Shown here in pieces: positions 1 to 5,620 of a stretch of 7,786 bases of DNA. The notes under the pieces are model-generated. The model was not told the origin of the DNA, ran no database searches, and saw only the letters and a program-made list of their open reading frames with translations. A program made the translations under genes and the position numbers. Each line of letters begins with the position of its first letter. The stretch's first letter is position 1. This DNA is from Treponema sp. (lineage in GTDB: Bacteria; Spirochaetota; Spirochaetia; Treponematales; Breznakiellaceae): positions 1 through 7,786 of the forward strand of contig JAISWN010000127.1 in the NCBI GenBank assembly GCA_031271075.1, read 5' to 3'.

Positions 1-16
1 CTTTTTTAAGAATTTA

Positions 17-35
17 CCCCCCCCCCCCCCCCCCC
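17..35 (+). repeat. poly-C tract, 19 bases
   Basis: Nineteen consecutive C residues lie between AT-rich flanks (AATTTA before, ATTATA after). Tracts this long are prone to slipped-strand length change, and in Treponema pallidum poly-G tracts upstream of tpr genes are known to tune transcription. Here the next visible start codon is more than 500 bases away, so a role on the LRR gene is unlikely. It may act on a gene to the left or be neutral. The exact length could also be a sequencing or assembly artefact. Confidence 0.9.
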
Positions 36-206
36 ATTATAGCGCAGCCTTTGTAAAAACACCCTACTATATAGTCCGCCCGGACAGGTCTGATTCAAGG
101 CCGGACAAGGCCGCTTTATCTCCGCGAAAAAACGCTCCGTTCACGGGGGAACACAAAACGTCCGCAGCCGGGAGCATTTTACCCAGGGCTAAAAATAGAC
201 TTGTTC

Positions 207-243
207 GAGAACCCGGTTGGTTCTCTGCCAGCCTGTGGCTGGC
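207..243. repeat. pair of adjacent 7-bp hairpins
   Basis: Hairpin 1 pairs GAGAACC (207-213) with GGTTCTC (219-225) over a 5-base loop. Hairpin 2 pairs GCCAGCC (227-233) with GGCTGGC (237-243) over the loop TGT. Both stems are perfect and one base separates them. The second hairpin has the same geometry (7-bp stem, 3-base loop) as the second hairpins at 1821-1837 and 3785-3801, so this may be a diverged member of that element. The stem sequences themselves are not shared. Confidence 0.5.
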
Positions 244-294
244 TTGCAAGTCCTGCAAAATACGGGGAAGCGCTAATCACTGAACACTATTAAG

Positions 295-430
295 AGGATG
301 CAGATATGACGTAGCTTTTGCAAAGGATCAGGGCTGGCCCCGGTTACGGGGGATGCCGGAATGGAGTACGCGCATAAACGCGGCGTACCAGCGCGGGACA
401 GGTTCCCTGAGAAAGAACCGCCGCAAAAAT
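295..430 (+). repeat. leader repeat, copy A (upstream of the LRR gene)
   Basis: This segment matches 1872-2020 with roughly ten to twelve differences over its first ~100 bases, and again at the GAACCGCCGC block near its end. The shared part includes AGGATGCAGATATGACGTAG, the block GGCTGGCCCCGGTT, and a small hairpin GTACGC/GCGTAC (366-371 with 383-388) present in both copies. Each copy precedes a gene for an exported repeat protein. The similarity resumes just before the two start codons (CGTGT...AACACA...TTTACC...TAGGAGGGTA). It could be a regulatory leader or a dispersed repeat; the sequence alone does not decide. Confidence 0.85.
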
Positions 431-525
431 TACGACGGGTATACGGCAAGGATCGTATATACGTTTTGTTATGCGACATAAAAACCTGCAATGAGCCGCC
501 GCAAAAGGGGGCGTTGTCCGGTTTT

Positions 526-531
526 TATAAT
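526..531 (+). promoter_or_regulatory. possible -10 box for the LRR gene
   Basis: A perfect TATAAT lies 44 bases before the first ATG of the LRR gene. No recognisable -35 sits 16-18 bases upstream and there is no extended -10 TGn, so this is a partial promoter at best. The equivalent hexamer is absent in the second leader copy. Confidence 0.35.
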
Positions 532-564
532 CCAAATCGTGTAACACAAAGGTTTTTTACCAGT

Positions 565-570
565 AGGAGG
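565..570 (+). promoter_or_regulatory. ribosome binding site of the LRR gene
   Basis: AGGAGG is followed by two in-frame ATG codons at 575 and 578. The spacing is 4 bases to the first and 7 to the second. The 7-base spacing is the more usual, so translation may start at the second ATG, which would remove only one Met from the signal peptide. The same TAGGAGGGTA string precedes the lipoprotein gene at 2084. Confidence 0.8.
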
Positions 571-574
571 GTAT

Positions 575-1753
575 ATGATGAAAAGGATATGCGTATTGAT
601 GGTGTGCATGACGGTATGTGGCATGGCACTCTACGCGCAAGCCCCGGCGACCGACTTTACCACGGAAGCGGAGGGGAACGGCGTGGTGATTACCGGGTAC
701 CAGGGGAAGGGCGGGGATGTCGTTATCCCGGCGGCCATCGGCGGAAAGGCGGTTGTGGAGATTGGGAATAAAGCTTTTAACTCGAAAGGAAGTCTTACCT
801 CGGTCACGATACCGGCGGGGGTTACCACCATTGACGAGATGGCTTTTATCAGCTGCGAAAGCCTGACCGCCGTCACGATACCGAAAGGGATGATCAGCAT
901 TGGCGGGAGTGCTTTTTCCTTTTGCACCAGCCTGACCTCCGTCACGATACCGACAAGCGTGACCAGCGTTGGCGAGTATGGTTTTGCCTTCTGCAAAAGC
1001 CTGACCGCCGTCACGATACCGGCGGGGGTTACCACCATTGGCGGGCGGGCTTTTGGCGGTTGCAGCAGCCTGAAGGCAATCAGCGTGGCGGCTGCGAACC
1101 GGCAGTATAAAGATATTGAGGGTGTACTGTTCACCAAAGACGGGAAAACACTTGTCGCGTATCCGGCGGGCGGGAAAACAGGCTACACGGTACCGGCGGG
1201 CGTTACCACCATTGGCGAGGAGGCTTTTTCCTTGTGCACCAGCCTGACCGCCGTCACGATACCGGCGGGGGTTACCAGCATCAGCAGCGATGCCTTTTCC
1301 GCTTGCTGGAGCCTGAAGGTGATCAGCGTGGCGGCTGCGAACCGGCAGTATAAAGACATTGACGGCGTGGTGTTCAGCAAAGACGGCAAAACGTTACTCC
1401 TCTATCCGAAGGGCGGGAAAACAGACTACACGGTACCGGCAGGCGTGACTGACATTGGCAGGGCTTTTGCCCTCTCCCGCCTGACCTCCGTCACGATACC
1501 GAAAGGTGTGACCAGCATTGACGGCGGGGCTTTTGCCAACTGTGAAAGCCTGACCTCCGTCACTATACCGGAAGGCGTGACCAGCATTGGCGAGTATGCT
1601 TTTCTGGCCTGTGGATCCCTTGACCTCACGATACCGGCCAGCGTGGCAAGCATTGGCGACTACGCTTTTGGCGGTTGCAGCAGCCTGAAGCCGGAAGTCG
1701 CGGCGGATATTGAGAAGCGGTTCGGAGAGGGTCCCCTCATGGGTCCCTGGTAA
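575..1753 (+). CDS. secreted BspA-like leucine-rich repeat protein
   Basis: The product has 392 residues. Residues 1-23 form a signal peptide (MMKR, then a hydrophobic core, ending near AQA). No Gly or Ala precedes a suitable Cys, so it looks like a signal peptidase I substrate, not a lipoprotein. Eleven repeats of about 23 residues follow, with the consensus SLTSVTIPAGVTSIG--AF--C typical of the LRR_5/BspA family. They fall in three blocks (about 50-166, 205-247 and 286-373), separated by two copies of a 40-residue insert with NRQYKDI(E/D)GV and a DGKTL-YP motif. Repeat 8 (VTDIGRAFALSRL) is shortened but in frame. The tail (KPEVAADIEKRF...) has no sorting domain that I recognise. BspA-family proteins are known from Tannerella and treponemes as surface or secreted adhesins binding host or bacterial partners. 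That role is inferred here from the family; the partner is unknown. It appears monocistronic. Confidence 0.92.
   Translation: MMKRICVLMVCMTVCGMALYAQAPATDFTTEAEGNGVVITGYQGKGGDVVIPAAIGGKAVVEIGNKAFNSKGSLTSVTIPAGVTTIDEMAFISCESLTAVTIPKGMISIGGSAFSFCTSLTSVTIPTSVTSVGEYGFAFCKSLTAVTIPAGVTTIGGRAFGGCSSLKAISVAAANRQYKDIEGVLFTKDGKTLVAYPAGGKTGYTVPAGVTTIGEEAFSLCTSLTAVTIPAGVTSISSDAFSACWSLKVISVAAANRQYKDIDGVVFSKDGKTLLLYPKGGKTDYTVPAGVTDIGRAFALSRLTSVTIPKGVTSIDGGAFANCESLTSVTIPEGVTSIGEYAFLACGSLDLTIPASVASIGDYAFGGCSSLKPEVAADIEKRFGEGPLMGPW
1079..1459 (+). repeat. in-frame internal duplication within the LRR gene
   Basis: Positions 1079-1216 and 1322-1459 are two 138-base copies exactly 243 bases (81 codons) apart, aligned without gaps and very similar at the DNA level. 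Each encodes the inter-block insert plus the start of the next repeat. The identical opening (ATCAGCGTGGCGGCTGCGAA) and near-synonymous changes later suggest duplication or gene conversion more recent than the founding of the repeats. Confidence 0.88.
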
Positions 1754-1775
1754 TTCCGGTCCCGCCTTTCAGTCA

Positions 1776-1837
1776 TGGAGTTTCGGAGAAAGCGGGCAAC
1801 GCCCGCCCGAAACTCCAGAAGCAGGGCATAGCCCTGC
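1776..1837. repeat. two-hairpin element, copy 1
   Basis: An 11-bp perfect stem (TGGAGTTTCGG 1776-1786 with CCGAAACTCCA 1807-1817) encloses a 6-bp stem GCGGGC/GCCCGC with loop AAC (1792-1806); AGAAA is bulged between them. Three bases later comes a perfect 7-bp hairpin, GCAGGGC/GCCCTGC with loop ATA (1821-1837). It starts 22 bases after the LRR stop codon, so it could stop transcription or stabilise the mRNA 3' end. There is no T-run on either side, so it is not a classic intrinsic terminator. The same design and partly the same sequence recur at 3736-3801. Confidence 0.82.
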
Positions 1838-1871
1838 GGCCGCTTCGCTCCTCGCAATGACCGGGGATGTA

Positions 1872-2020
1872 AGGATGCAGATATGACGTAGGTTTTTGCA
1901 AAGGATTGAGGCTGGCCCCGGTTGCGGGGGATGACGGAATGGAGTACGCGCATTAACGGCGTACAACGCGGAAGGTGTTCCGGCAACATAGCCGTTGGTT
2001 ATGGGAACCGCCGCGAAAAC
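1872..2020 (+). repeat. leader repeat, copy B (upstream of the lipoprotein gene)
   Basis: This is the second copy of the leader seen at 295-430, ending 63 bases before the start codon at 2084, compared with 144 bases for copy A. The GTACGC/GCGTAC hairpin is kept (1944-1949 with 1959-1964), although the loop differs in length and sequence. Copy A carries about 80 extra bases downstream, bounded by the direct repeat CCGCCGCAAAA (418-428 and 496-506); copy B has one CCGCCGC block there. No good promoter consensus was seen between this repeat and the gene. Confidence 0.85.
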
Positions 2021-2072
2021 AAATAAACGCGGGGGCGTTTTGCTCCTCCGTGTTAAACACAGTTTACCTTAT

Positions 2073-2078
2073 AGGAGG
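2073..2078 (+). promoter_or_regulatory. ribosome binding site of the beta-helix lipoprotein gene
   Basis: AGGAGG with a 5-base gap to the ATG at 2084. This fixes Met1 as the start over the in-frame Met8, which has no such site. Confidence 0.85.
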
Positions 2079-2083
2079 GTAAA

Positions 2084-3625
2084 ATGGCAAAGATCGATGT
2101 AAGAATGCCCGCTCTGCGGGCCGGGACAGTGGCGGCTTTGGCTGTTGCTTTGGTATGCGGGTTTGTGGTGCTGGCCGGATGCGCGTCGGCGCCGGTGGAC
2201 TTGACCGGGGTTACCTCGTACTACGTGCGGGCGAACGGCAAGGACAAGAACGCGGGAATAAGCGAGGAGAAGCCGTTCAAAACGCTGGCAAAGGCGGTGG
2301 AGGCGGCATCCGGCAGTACGGTAAAGACCATTACCGTGCTGGGGACGCTCAACTCGGCGCTCCCCGAAATAACCAATACCGGGGCCGAGATCGTCATTAC
2401 CGGAAAGCCGGACGCGGCGGCGCGGGACAAGGCGGTACTGCAAATTCCTAAAGAGGGGAAGGCTTTTAACGCAGGCGGGGATTCCCGTATCCGCTTTGAA
2501 CACATCACCATTACCGGCGGGGAACTGAGCGGCATCCAAGTGAACGAAGGCGCGACCGTTACGCTGGGGCAGGGCGCGGTGGTAAGCGGCAACTCAAGGA
2601 GGTACGGCGGCGGTATCTTAGTCATTAAAGGCGGCACCCTCGTCATGAGCGGCAACGCGCTGGTTACCAAAAACCACGCCGATTCCGGGGGCGGCATATT
2701 CACCGTCGGGACCCTCCTCATGAAGGACGACGCGCTGGTCTCGGAAAATGATGTGGGGATGACCGATGACGGGAAAGACGGGCAAGGCGGCGGCGTGTAT
2801 GCGGAAAACGCGGAAGTTACTCTGGAAGGGAACGCGGCTGTCGTGAAAAACTCAGGATTCTGGGGCGGCGGCATATACATAAACCCGAAGAGCGCCCTGG
2901 TTATGCGGGACAGCGCTTCCATCAGGGAAAACACCATACGTTTTAAGGCGCCTAAAGGCGGCGCGCACATTGGCGGTTCGGGCGGCGGCGTGTACCTGGC
3001 AGGTTCGCTTACGATGCGGGCTGCTTCGGCGGTGAGCGGCAACAAGGCGGCATACGGCGGCGGCATACTGGTCGGTAGCACCGGCGGGCTTGTTATGGAG
3101 GATCGTTCGGTGGTAAAGGGCAACACTGCTGGTACGGGCACGGAGTCTGACGGCACGCTGTTTGGCGGTTTCGGTGGCGGCGTAAGCCTTGCGGGAACCG
3201 GAAAACTAACCATGAGAGGCGAATCCTCCCTTAGCGGCAATGAGGGCCTCTTTGGCGGCGGCTTGAGGACCGATCCCGACTCTCAGGCCGTGCTGGAAGG
3301 CAAAGCCTCTATCAAAAACAACAGCGCAACCCAGAACAATGAAAAGAAGTATGGAGGTAACGGCGGCGGCGGGGTCATTCAGGGCACATTCACCCTGCGG
3401 GATGCCGCACAGGTATCCGGCAACACCGCCCGTTACAGCGGCGGGATTGATCTCTATGGCAAACTGATCTTGGAAGGGAATGCGAAAGTAACGGGGAATA
3501 CCGCCACTGTTGATGGCGGCGGCGTATATATCAATAAAGGCGGTTCCGTCACCGGCGACAGCTCCCTGATCGGCGGCAATAAGGCCGACGAAGGGGCGGA
3601 TATCTTCACCAAAACCGAAGACTAA
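2084..3625 (+). CDS. parallel beta-helix repeat lipoprotein (Pmp-like GGG[IV] repeats)
   Basis: The product has 513 residues. The signal peptide has a long basic start, a hydrophobic core (about 13-30) and lipobox LAGC with Cys33, so it should be lipid-anchored. Residues 46-75 (YYVRANGKDKNAG, then KPFKTLAKAVEAA) match the segment that opens many DUF1565/right-handed beta-helix proteins. From about residue 150 the chain consists of turns carrying GGG[IVL] and a later SGN/KNN/GGN, in the style -GGGI-[15-25]-L-M-G-A-VSGN. I count eleven such turns, one with SGGI. This resembles the GGA[ILV]/FxxN repeats of chlamydial polymorphic membrane proteins, but there is no autotransporter barrel. A surface adhesin, or less likely a polysaccharide-active enzyme, is possible; no catalytic residues are evident. 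It ends in a short polar tail. The leader is shared with the upstream LRR gene, and the next gene converges on it. Confidence 0.9.
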   Translation: MAKIDVRMPALRAGTVAALAVALVCGFVVLAGCASAPVDLTGVTSYYVRANGKDKNAGISEEKPFKTLAKAVEAASGSTVKTITVLGTLNSALPEITNTGAEIVITGKPDAAARDKAVLQIPKEGKAFNAGGDSRIRFEHITITGGELSGIQVNEGATVTLGQGAVVSGNSRRYGGGILVIKGGTLVMSGNALVTKNHADSGGGIFTVGTLLMKDDALVSENDVGMTDDGKDGQGGGVYAENAEVTLEGNAAVVKNSGFWGGGIYINPKSALVMRDSASIRENTIRFKAPKGGAHIGGSGGGVYLAGSLTMRAASAVSGNKAAYGGGILVGSTGGLVMEDRSVVKGNTAGTGTESDGTLFGGFGGGVSLAGTGKLTMRGESSLSGNEGLFGGGLRTDPDSQAVLEGKASIKNNSATQNNEKKYGGNGGGGVIQGTFTLRDAAQVSGNTARYSGGIDLYGKLILEGNAKVTGNTATVDGGGVYINKGGSVTGDSSLIGGNKADEGADIFTKTED

Positions 3626-3630
3626 CCGCG

Positions 3631-3706
3631 CCGCCTGCGCCTTGAGGAAGGCGGGCGGTGAACCCTTGCCGCTTGCCTGCGAGCACCGCAAACGGGCAAG
3701 CGGCAA
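3631..3706. terminator. two hairpins after the lipoprotein gene (possible terminator)
   Basis: Six bases after the stop codon, CCGCC-TG-CGCCTT (3631-3643) pairs with AAGGCG-GGCGG (3648-3658) over loop GAGG, with TG bulged: 11 pairs. A second hairpin pairs TTGCCGCTTGCC (3666-3677) with GGCAAGCGGCAA (3695-3706), 12 perfect pairs over a 17-base loop. The space between convergent genes suits a bidirectional transcription block. No T-run follows the first stem and only CTCATTTAT follows the second, so the termination role is inferred from position and structure. Confidence 0.6.
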
Positions 3707-3735
3707 CTCATTTATGTGGGTGCGGGGGAAATGCA

Positions 3736-3801
3736 TGGAGTTTTGCGGAAATTAACCGCCCCGGCGGTTTCCGCGAAACTCCAAGGCGGCCATAGGCCGC
3801 C
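3736..3801. repeat. two-hairpin element, copy 2
   Basis: TGGAGTTTTGCGGAAA (3736-3751) pairs with TTTCCGCGAAACTCCA (3768-3783): 16 pairs with one G-T wobble. The loop holds a further small stem, CCGC/GCGG (3756-3767). One base later GGCGGCC (3785-3791) pairs with GGCCGCC (3795-3801) around loop ATA. Compared with 1776-1837, the stem base (ATGGAGTTT...AAACTCCA) and the CATAG centre of the second hairpin are conserved, while inner stem bases differ in a paired fashion. It lies 18 bases past the stop of the minus-strand peptide-binding gene. Confidence 0.82.
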
Positions 3802-3819
3802 CGGGGTACAGGCGCTAAG

Positions 3820-5619
3820 CTACGGATTGCCGCCCACCGCCACTCCCGGCAGGGGGCGGCTGGCTTTGAAGGACAGGTACTTGAAAGGGTGTATATCCAG
3901 GGCGTTGGGGTACCAGCCGTCCAGTTCCCCCATATCGACGATGTTGAGCGCCGGGCTGTGGGAGATAGGAAGTACCACGCCCCGGGAAAGGAGCAGCTTT
4001 TCCGCCTCCGCCAGGGTGGCCCAGCGTTTTTCTCCCTCTTCGGACATGGATCTTTCCAAGAGTTCCTCGTAGTCCGCGTCGTTGTACCGGGCATCGTTGA
4101 GGTTCGAGTCCCGCCGCCACATTTGCAGGAAGGTGTAGGGATCGGCAAAGTCGCCGATCCAGGTGGAGAAGCCCACCCCGTAATCGTTTGCCTTCAGTGC
4201 CCGGAAGTATTCCCCAAAGGGTACTACCACAATCCTCACCGGGACCCCCAGCTTTTCCTTCCAGGTAGAAGCCATAAGGCCGCCGATTCGGGCAGCGTCC
4301 TGGGAAGGGGTAAGCTTAATGACCATTTCCGGCAAGCCCATACCGCCGGGGTAGCCCGCTTCCTTGAGAAGCCGGACAGCCTCCTCCTCGTCGCCGGTTT
4401 CAAGTCCGGGGATTTCAGGGTAACCGGGAATGGGGTATATCAGGGTTTTGGCGGGGAGGAAGTAACCTTCCCTCAGCTCGGCCCAGGGCAGAACCAGGGA
4501 AAGGGCGCGGCGGAGGCGGTAATCGTTCCAGGGTTTTTCCGCGGAGCGGATAAAGTAGTAATGGGTGGCAAACATGGGGTTCACCTGGATGCCGCTCCGG
4601 TCCGTAAGGGCGTCCAAATTGACGTCCCCGGATACCCAGCGGGCTTCCCCCGAATTCCAGAGGGCCGACGCTTCGTCCCCGTCTTCGGGGTAACGGACGA
4701 CAATCCGGCTTAAATTTACCTGGGAGGCGTCCCAGTATTCTTCGTTTCTTGCCAGGATCAGCCGGTCGCTCTGCTGTTCAAGGATGTAAAAGGGGCCGTT
4801 GGAAACCGGCCGGGACCAGTCTTCCTTTTTCAGCATGGAGGGATGAACGGGGCTGAAGGAATGGTGGCAGAGCATGGCGGGAAAAAAGGAAGCCGGGGTG
4901 GTAAGGCGGACTACCAGGGTCTTCTCGCCGGAAACCTCAATCCCCACCTGGGCGGGATCTTTTTCCTTTCCCGTGCGGTAATCCCGGGCCCCGGCGATTA
5001 CGTCAAAGAGGCTGGAGTAGGGGGATTCCCGCCGGGGATCCAGCAGGGACAGCCAGCCGGCCCGGAAATCTTCGGCCCGCAGGGGATCGCCGTTCCCGTA
5101 TCTGGCATTGGAGCGGATGGTAAAAGTCCAGGTCTTTTTATCCCCCGAAATTTCCCATTTCTCCGCCGCCCCGGGAACCGGTTCCATCGTAAAGGGATGG
5201 TAGGTAAAAAGACCTTCGTAGAGGGCGGTATAAAGCTGGGCTTCGCTGGCGATAAAGGACTTGCGGAAATCAAGCTCCACATCCCCGCCGCCGAAGGTTA
5301 CGGTAAGCTGATCCCGGATAAGCGGCCTGGGCCGGGGTTCGGCAAAATCCGGGCTCGGGGGAGATTCCGGTTCCTCCTCCCGGTCTTCAGGCTGAACCTG
5401 GGGCTCCGGCCCGGGTTGGGTTTCAGGCTGGGGCTGAACCTGGGGCTCCGGCCCGGGTTGGGTTTTTTCAGGCTGGGGCTGAACTTGGGGCTCCGGCCAG
5501 GCGGGAGGGGCGGCTCCGGTTTCCTGGGGCGGGGCAAGTTCGGGAACCGTTTTACAGGCGGCAAGGGAAAACAGGACCGCCCATACCAAGAGTTTTAAGA
5601 GACATGGATTTATACGCAT
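3820..5619 (-). CDS. OppA-like peptide ABC transporter substrate-binding lipoprotein
   Basis: The product has 599 residues. A signal peptide (MRINPCLLKLL...) ends in lipobox LAAC with Cys22, so it should be anchored by lipid in the periplasm or on the cell surface. Residues 23-102 are a Pro/Gln/Glu-rich linker with 14-15-residue tandem repeats (PEPQVQPQPE...). The remaining ~500 residues match SBP_bac_5 (family 5 extracellular solute-binding proteins). ALYEGLFTYHPFT lies at 131-143, and the family signature region follows at about 152-185 (AEKWEISGDKKTWTFTIR, then NGDPLRAEDF). Such proteins capture oligopeptides and hand them to an Opp/Dpp permease; no permease or ATPase gene is in the window, so it may be an orphan. 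It starts one base after the stop of the upstream gene (TAA-A-ATG), with only a G-rich stretch (GGGGG) as a weak ribosome site, implying translational coupling. The ligand cannot be predicted from sequence. Confidence 0.95.
   Translation of the reverse strand: MRINPCLLKLLVWAVLFSLAACKTVPELAPPQETGAAPPAWPEPQVQPQPEKTQPGPEPQVQPQPETQPGPEPQVQPEDREEEPESPPSPDFAEPRPRPLIRDQLTVTFGGGDVELDFRKSFIASEAQLYTALYEGLFTYHPFTMEPVPGAAEKWEISGDKKTWTFTIRSNARYGNGDPLRAEDFRAGWLSLLDPRRESPYSSLFDVIAGARDYRTGKEKDPAQVGIEVSGEKTLVVRLTTPASFFPAMLCHHSFSPVHPSMLKKEDWSRPVSNGPFYILEQQSDRLILARNEEYWDASQVNLSRIVVRYPEDGDEASALWNSGEARWVSGDVNLDALTDRSGIQVNPMFATHYYFIRSAEKPWNDYRLRRALSLVLPWAELREGYFLPAKTLIYPIPGYPEIPGLETGDEEEAVRLLKEAGYPGGMGLPEMVIKLTPSQDAARIGGLMASTWKEKLGVPVRIVVVPFGEYFRALKANDYGVGFSTWIGDFADPYTFLQMWRRDSNLNDARYNDADYEELLERSMSEEGEKRWATLAEAEKLLLSRGVVLPISHSPALNIVDMGELDGWYPNALDIHPFKYLSFKASRPLPGVAVGGNP
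5388..5508 (-). repeat. 42/45-base tandem repeats encoding the PQE linker
   Basis: The plus-strand string GGCTGAAC recurs at 5390, 5432 and 5477, giving periods of 42 and 45 bases; the second carries one extra TTT triplet. In protein this gives PEPQVQPQPETQPG and a version with an added Lys. Units in multiples of three let the linker lengthen or shorten without breaking the frame. Confidence 0.88.
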
Positions 5620-5620
5620 T

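Larger units (their letters stand above)
1..574. other. non-coding region upstream of the LRR gene
   Basis: I see no convincing gene here. The open frames on both strands are short, lack a good ribosome binding site and run through repeated or hairpin sequence. The stretch holds a 19-C tract (17-35), a small palindrome GTCCGCCCGGAC (74-85), a pair of adjacent hairpins (207-243), copy A of a leader repeat (295-430), a 10-base palindrome CGTATATACG (454-463), a perfect TATAAT (526-531) and the ribosome binding site of the next gene. Any gene ending to the left of the window is out of sight. Confidence 0.7.

Noticed and set aside
67..258. 63-codon minus-strand frame near the left edge
   Set aside because: It begins with TTG, lacks a good ribosome site and spans the hairpin pair. 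The product is not recognisable.
273..547. Minus-strand frames in leader copy A that share RTPFRHPP-like words with frames in copy B
   Set aside because: The shared words come from the DNA repeat itself. In copy A they fall in two different frames because of indels, so there is no conserved coding.
361..771. Plus-strand open frame overlapping the start of the LRR gene
   Set aside because: It runs from the leader repeat into the LRR gene in another frame, lacks a ribosome site and has no credible product.
631..1137. Minus-strand open frame opposite the LRR gene
   Set aside because: The periodic product (TPAGIVTAVRL...) simply reflects the 69-base LRR repeats read on the other strand.
2221..3240. 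Long minus-strand open frame (339 codons) opposite the lipoprotein gene
   Set aside because: Its Pro-Pro-Pro rich product mirrors the GGG-rich repeats of the plus-strand gene. It has no clear start signal, and the plus-strand reading has a lipobox, a strong ribosome site and a recognisable repeat fold.
3889..5598. Two long plus-strand open frames (3889-4713 and 4843-5598) opposite the peptide-binding gene
   Set aside because: Both are antisense shadows of a gene with a clear SBP_bac_5 signature. The second one's GLRPGLGF runs are the linker repeats read backwards.
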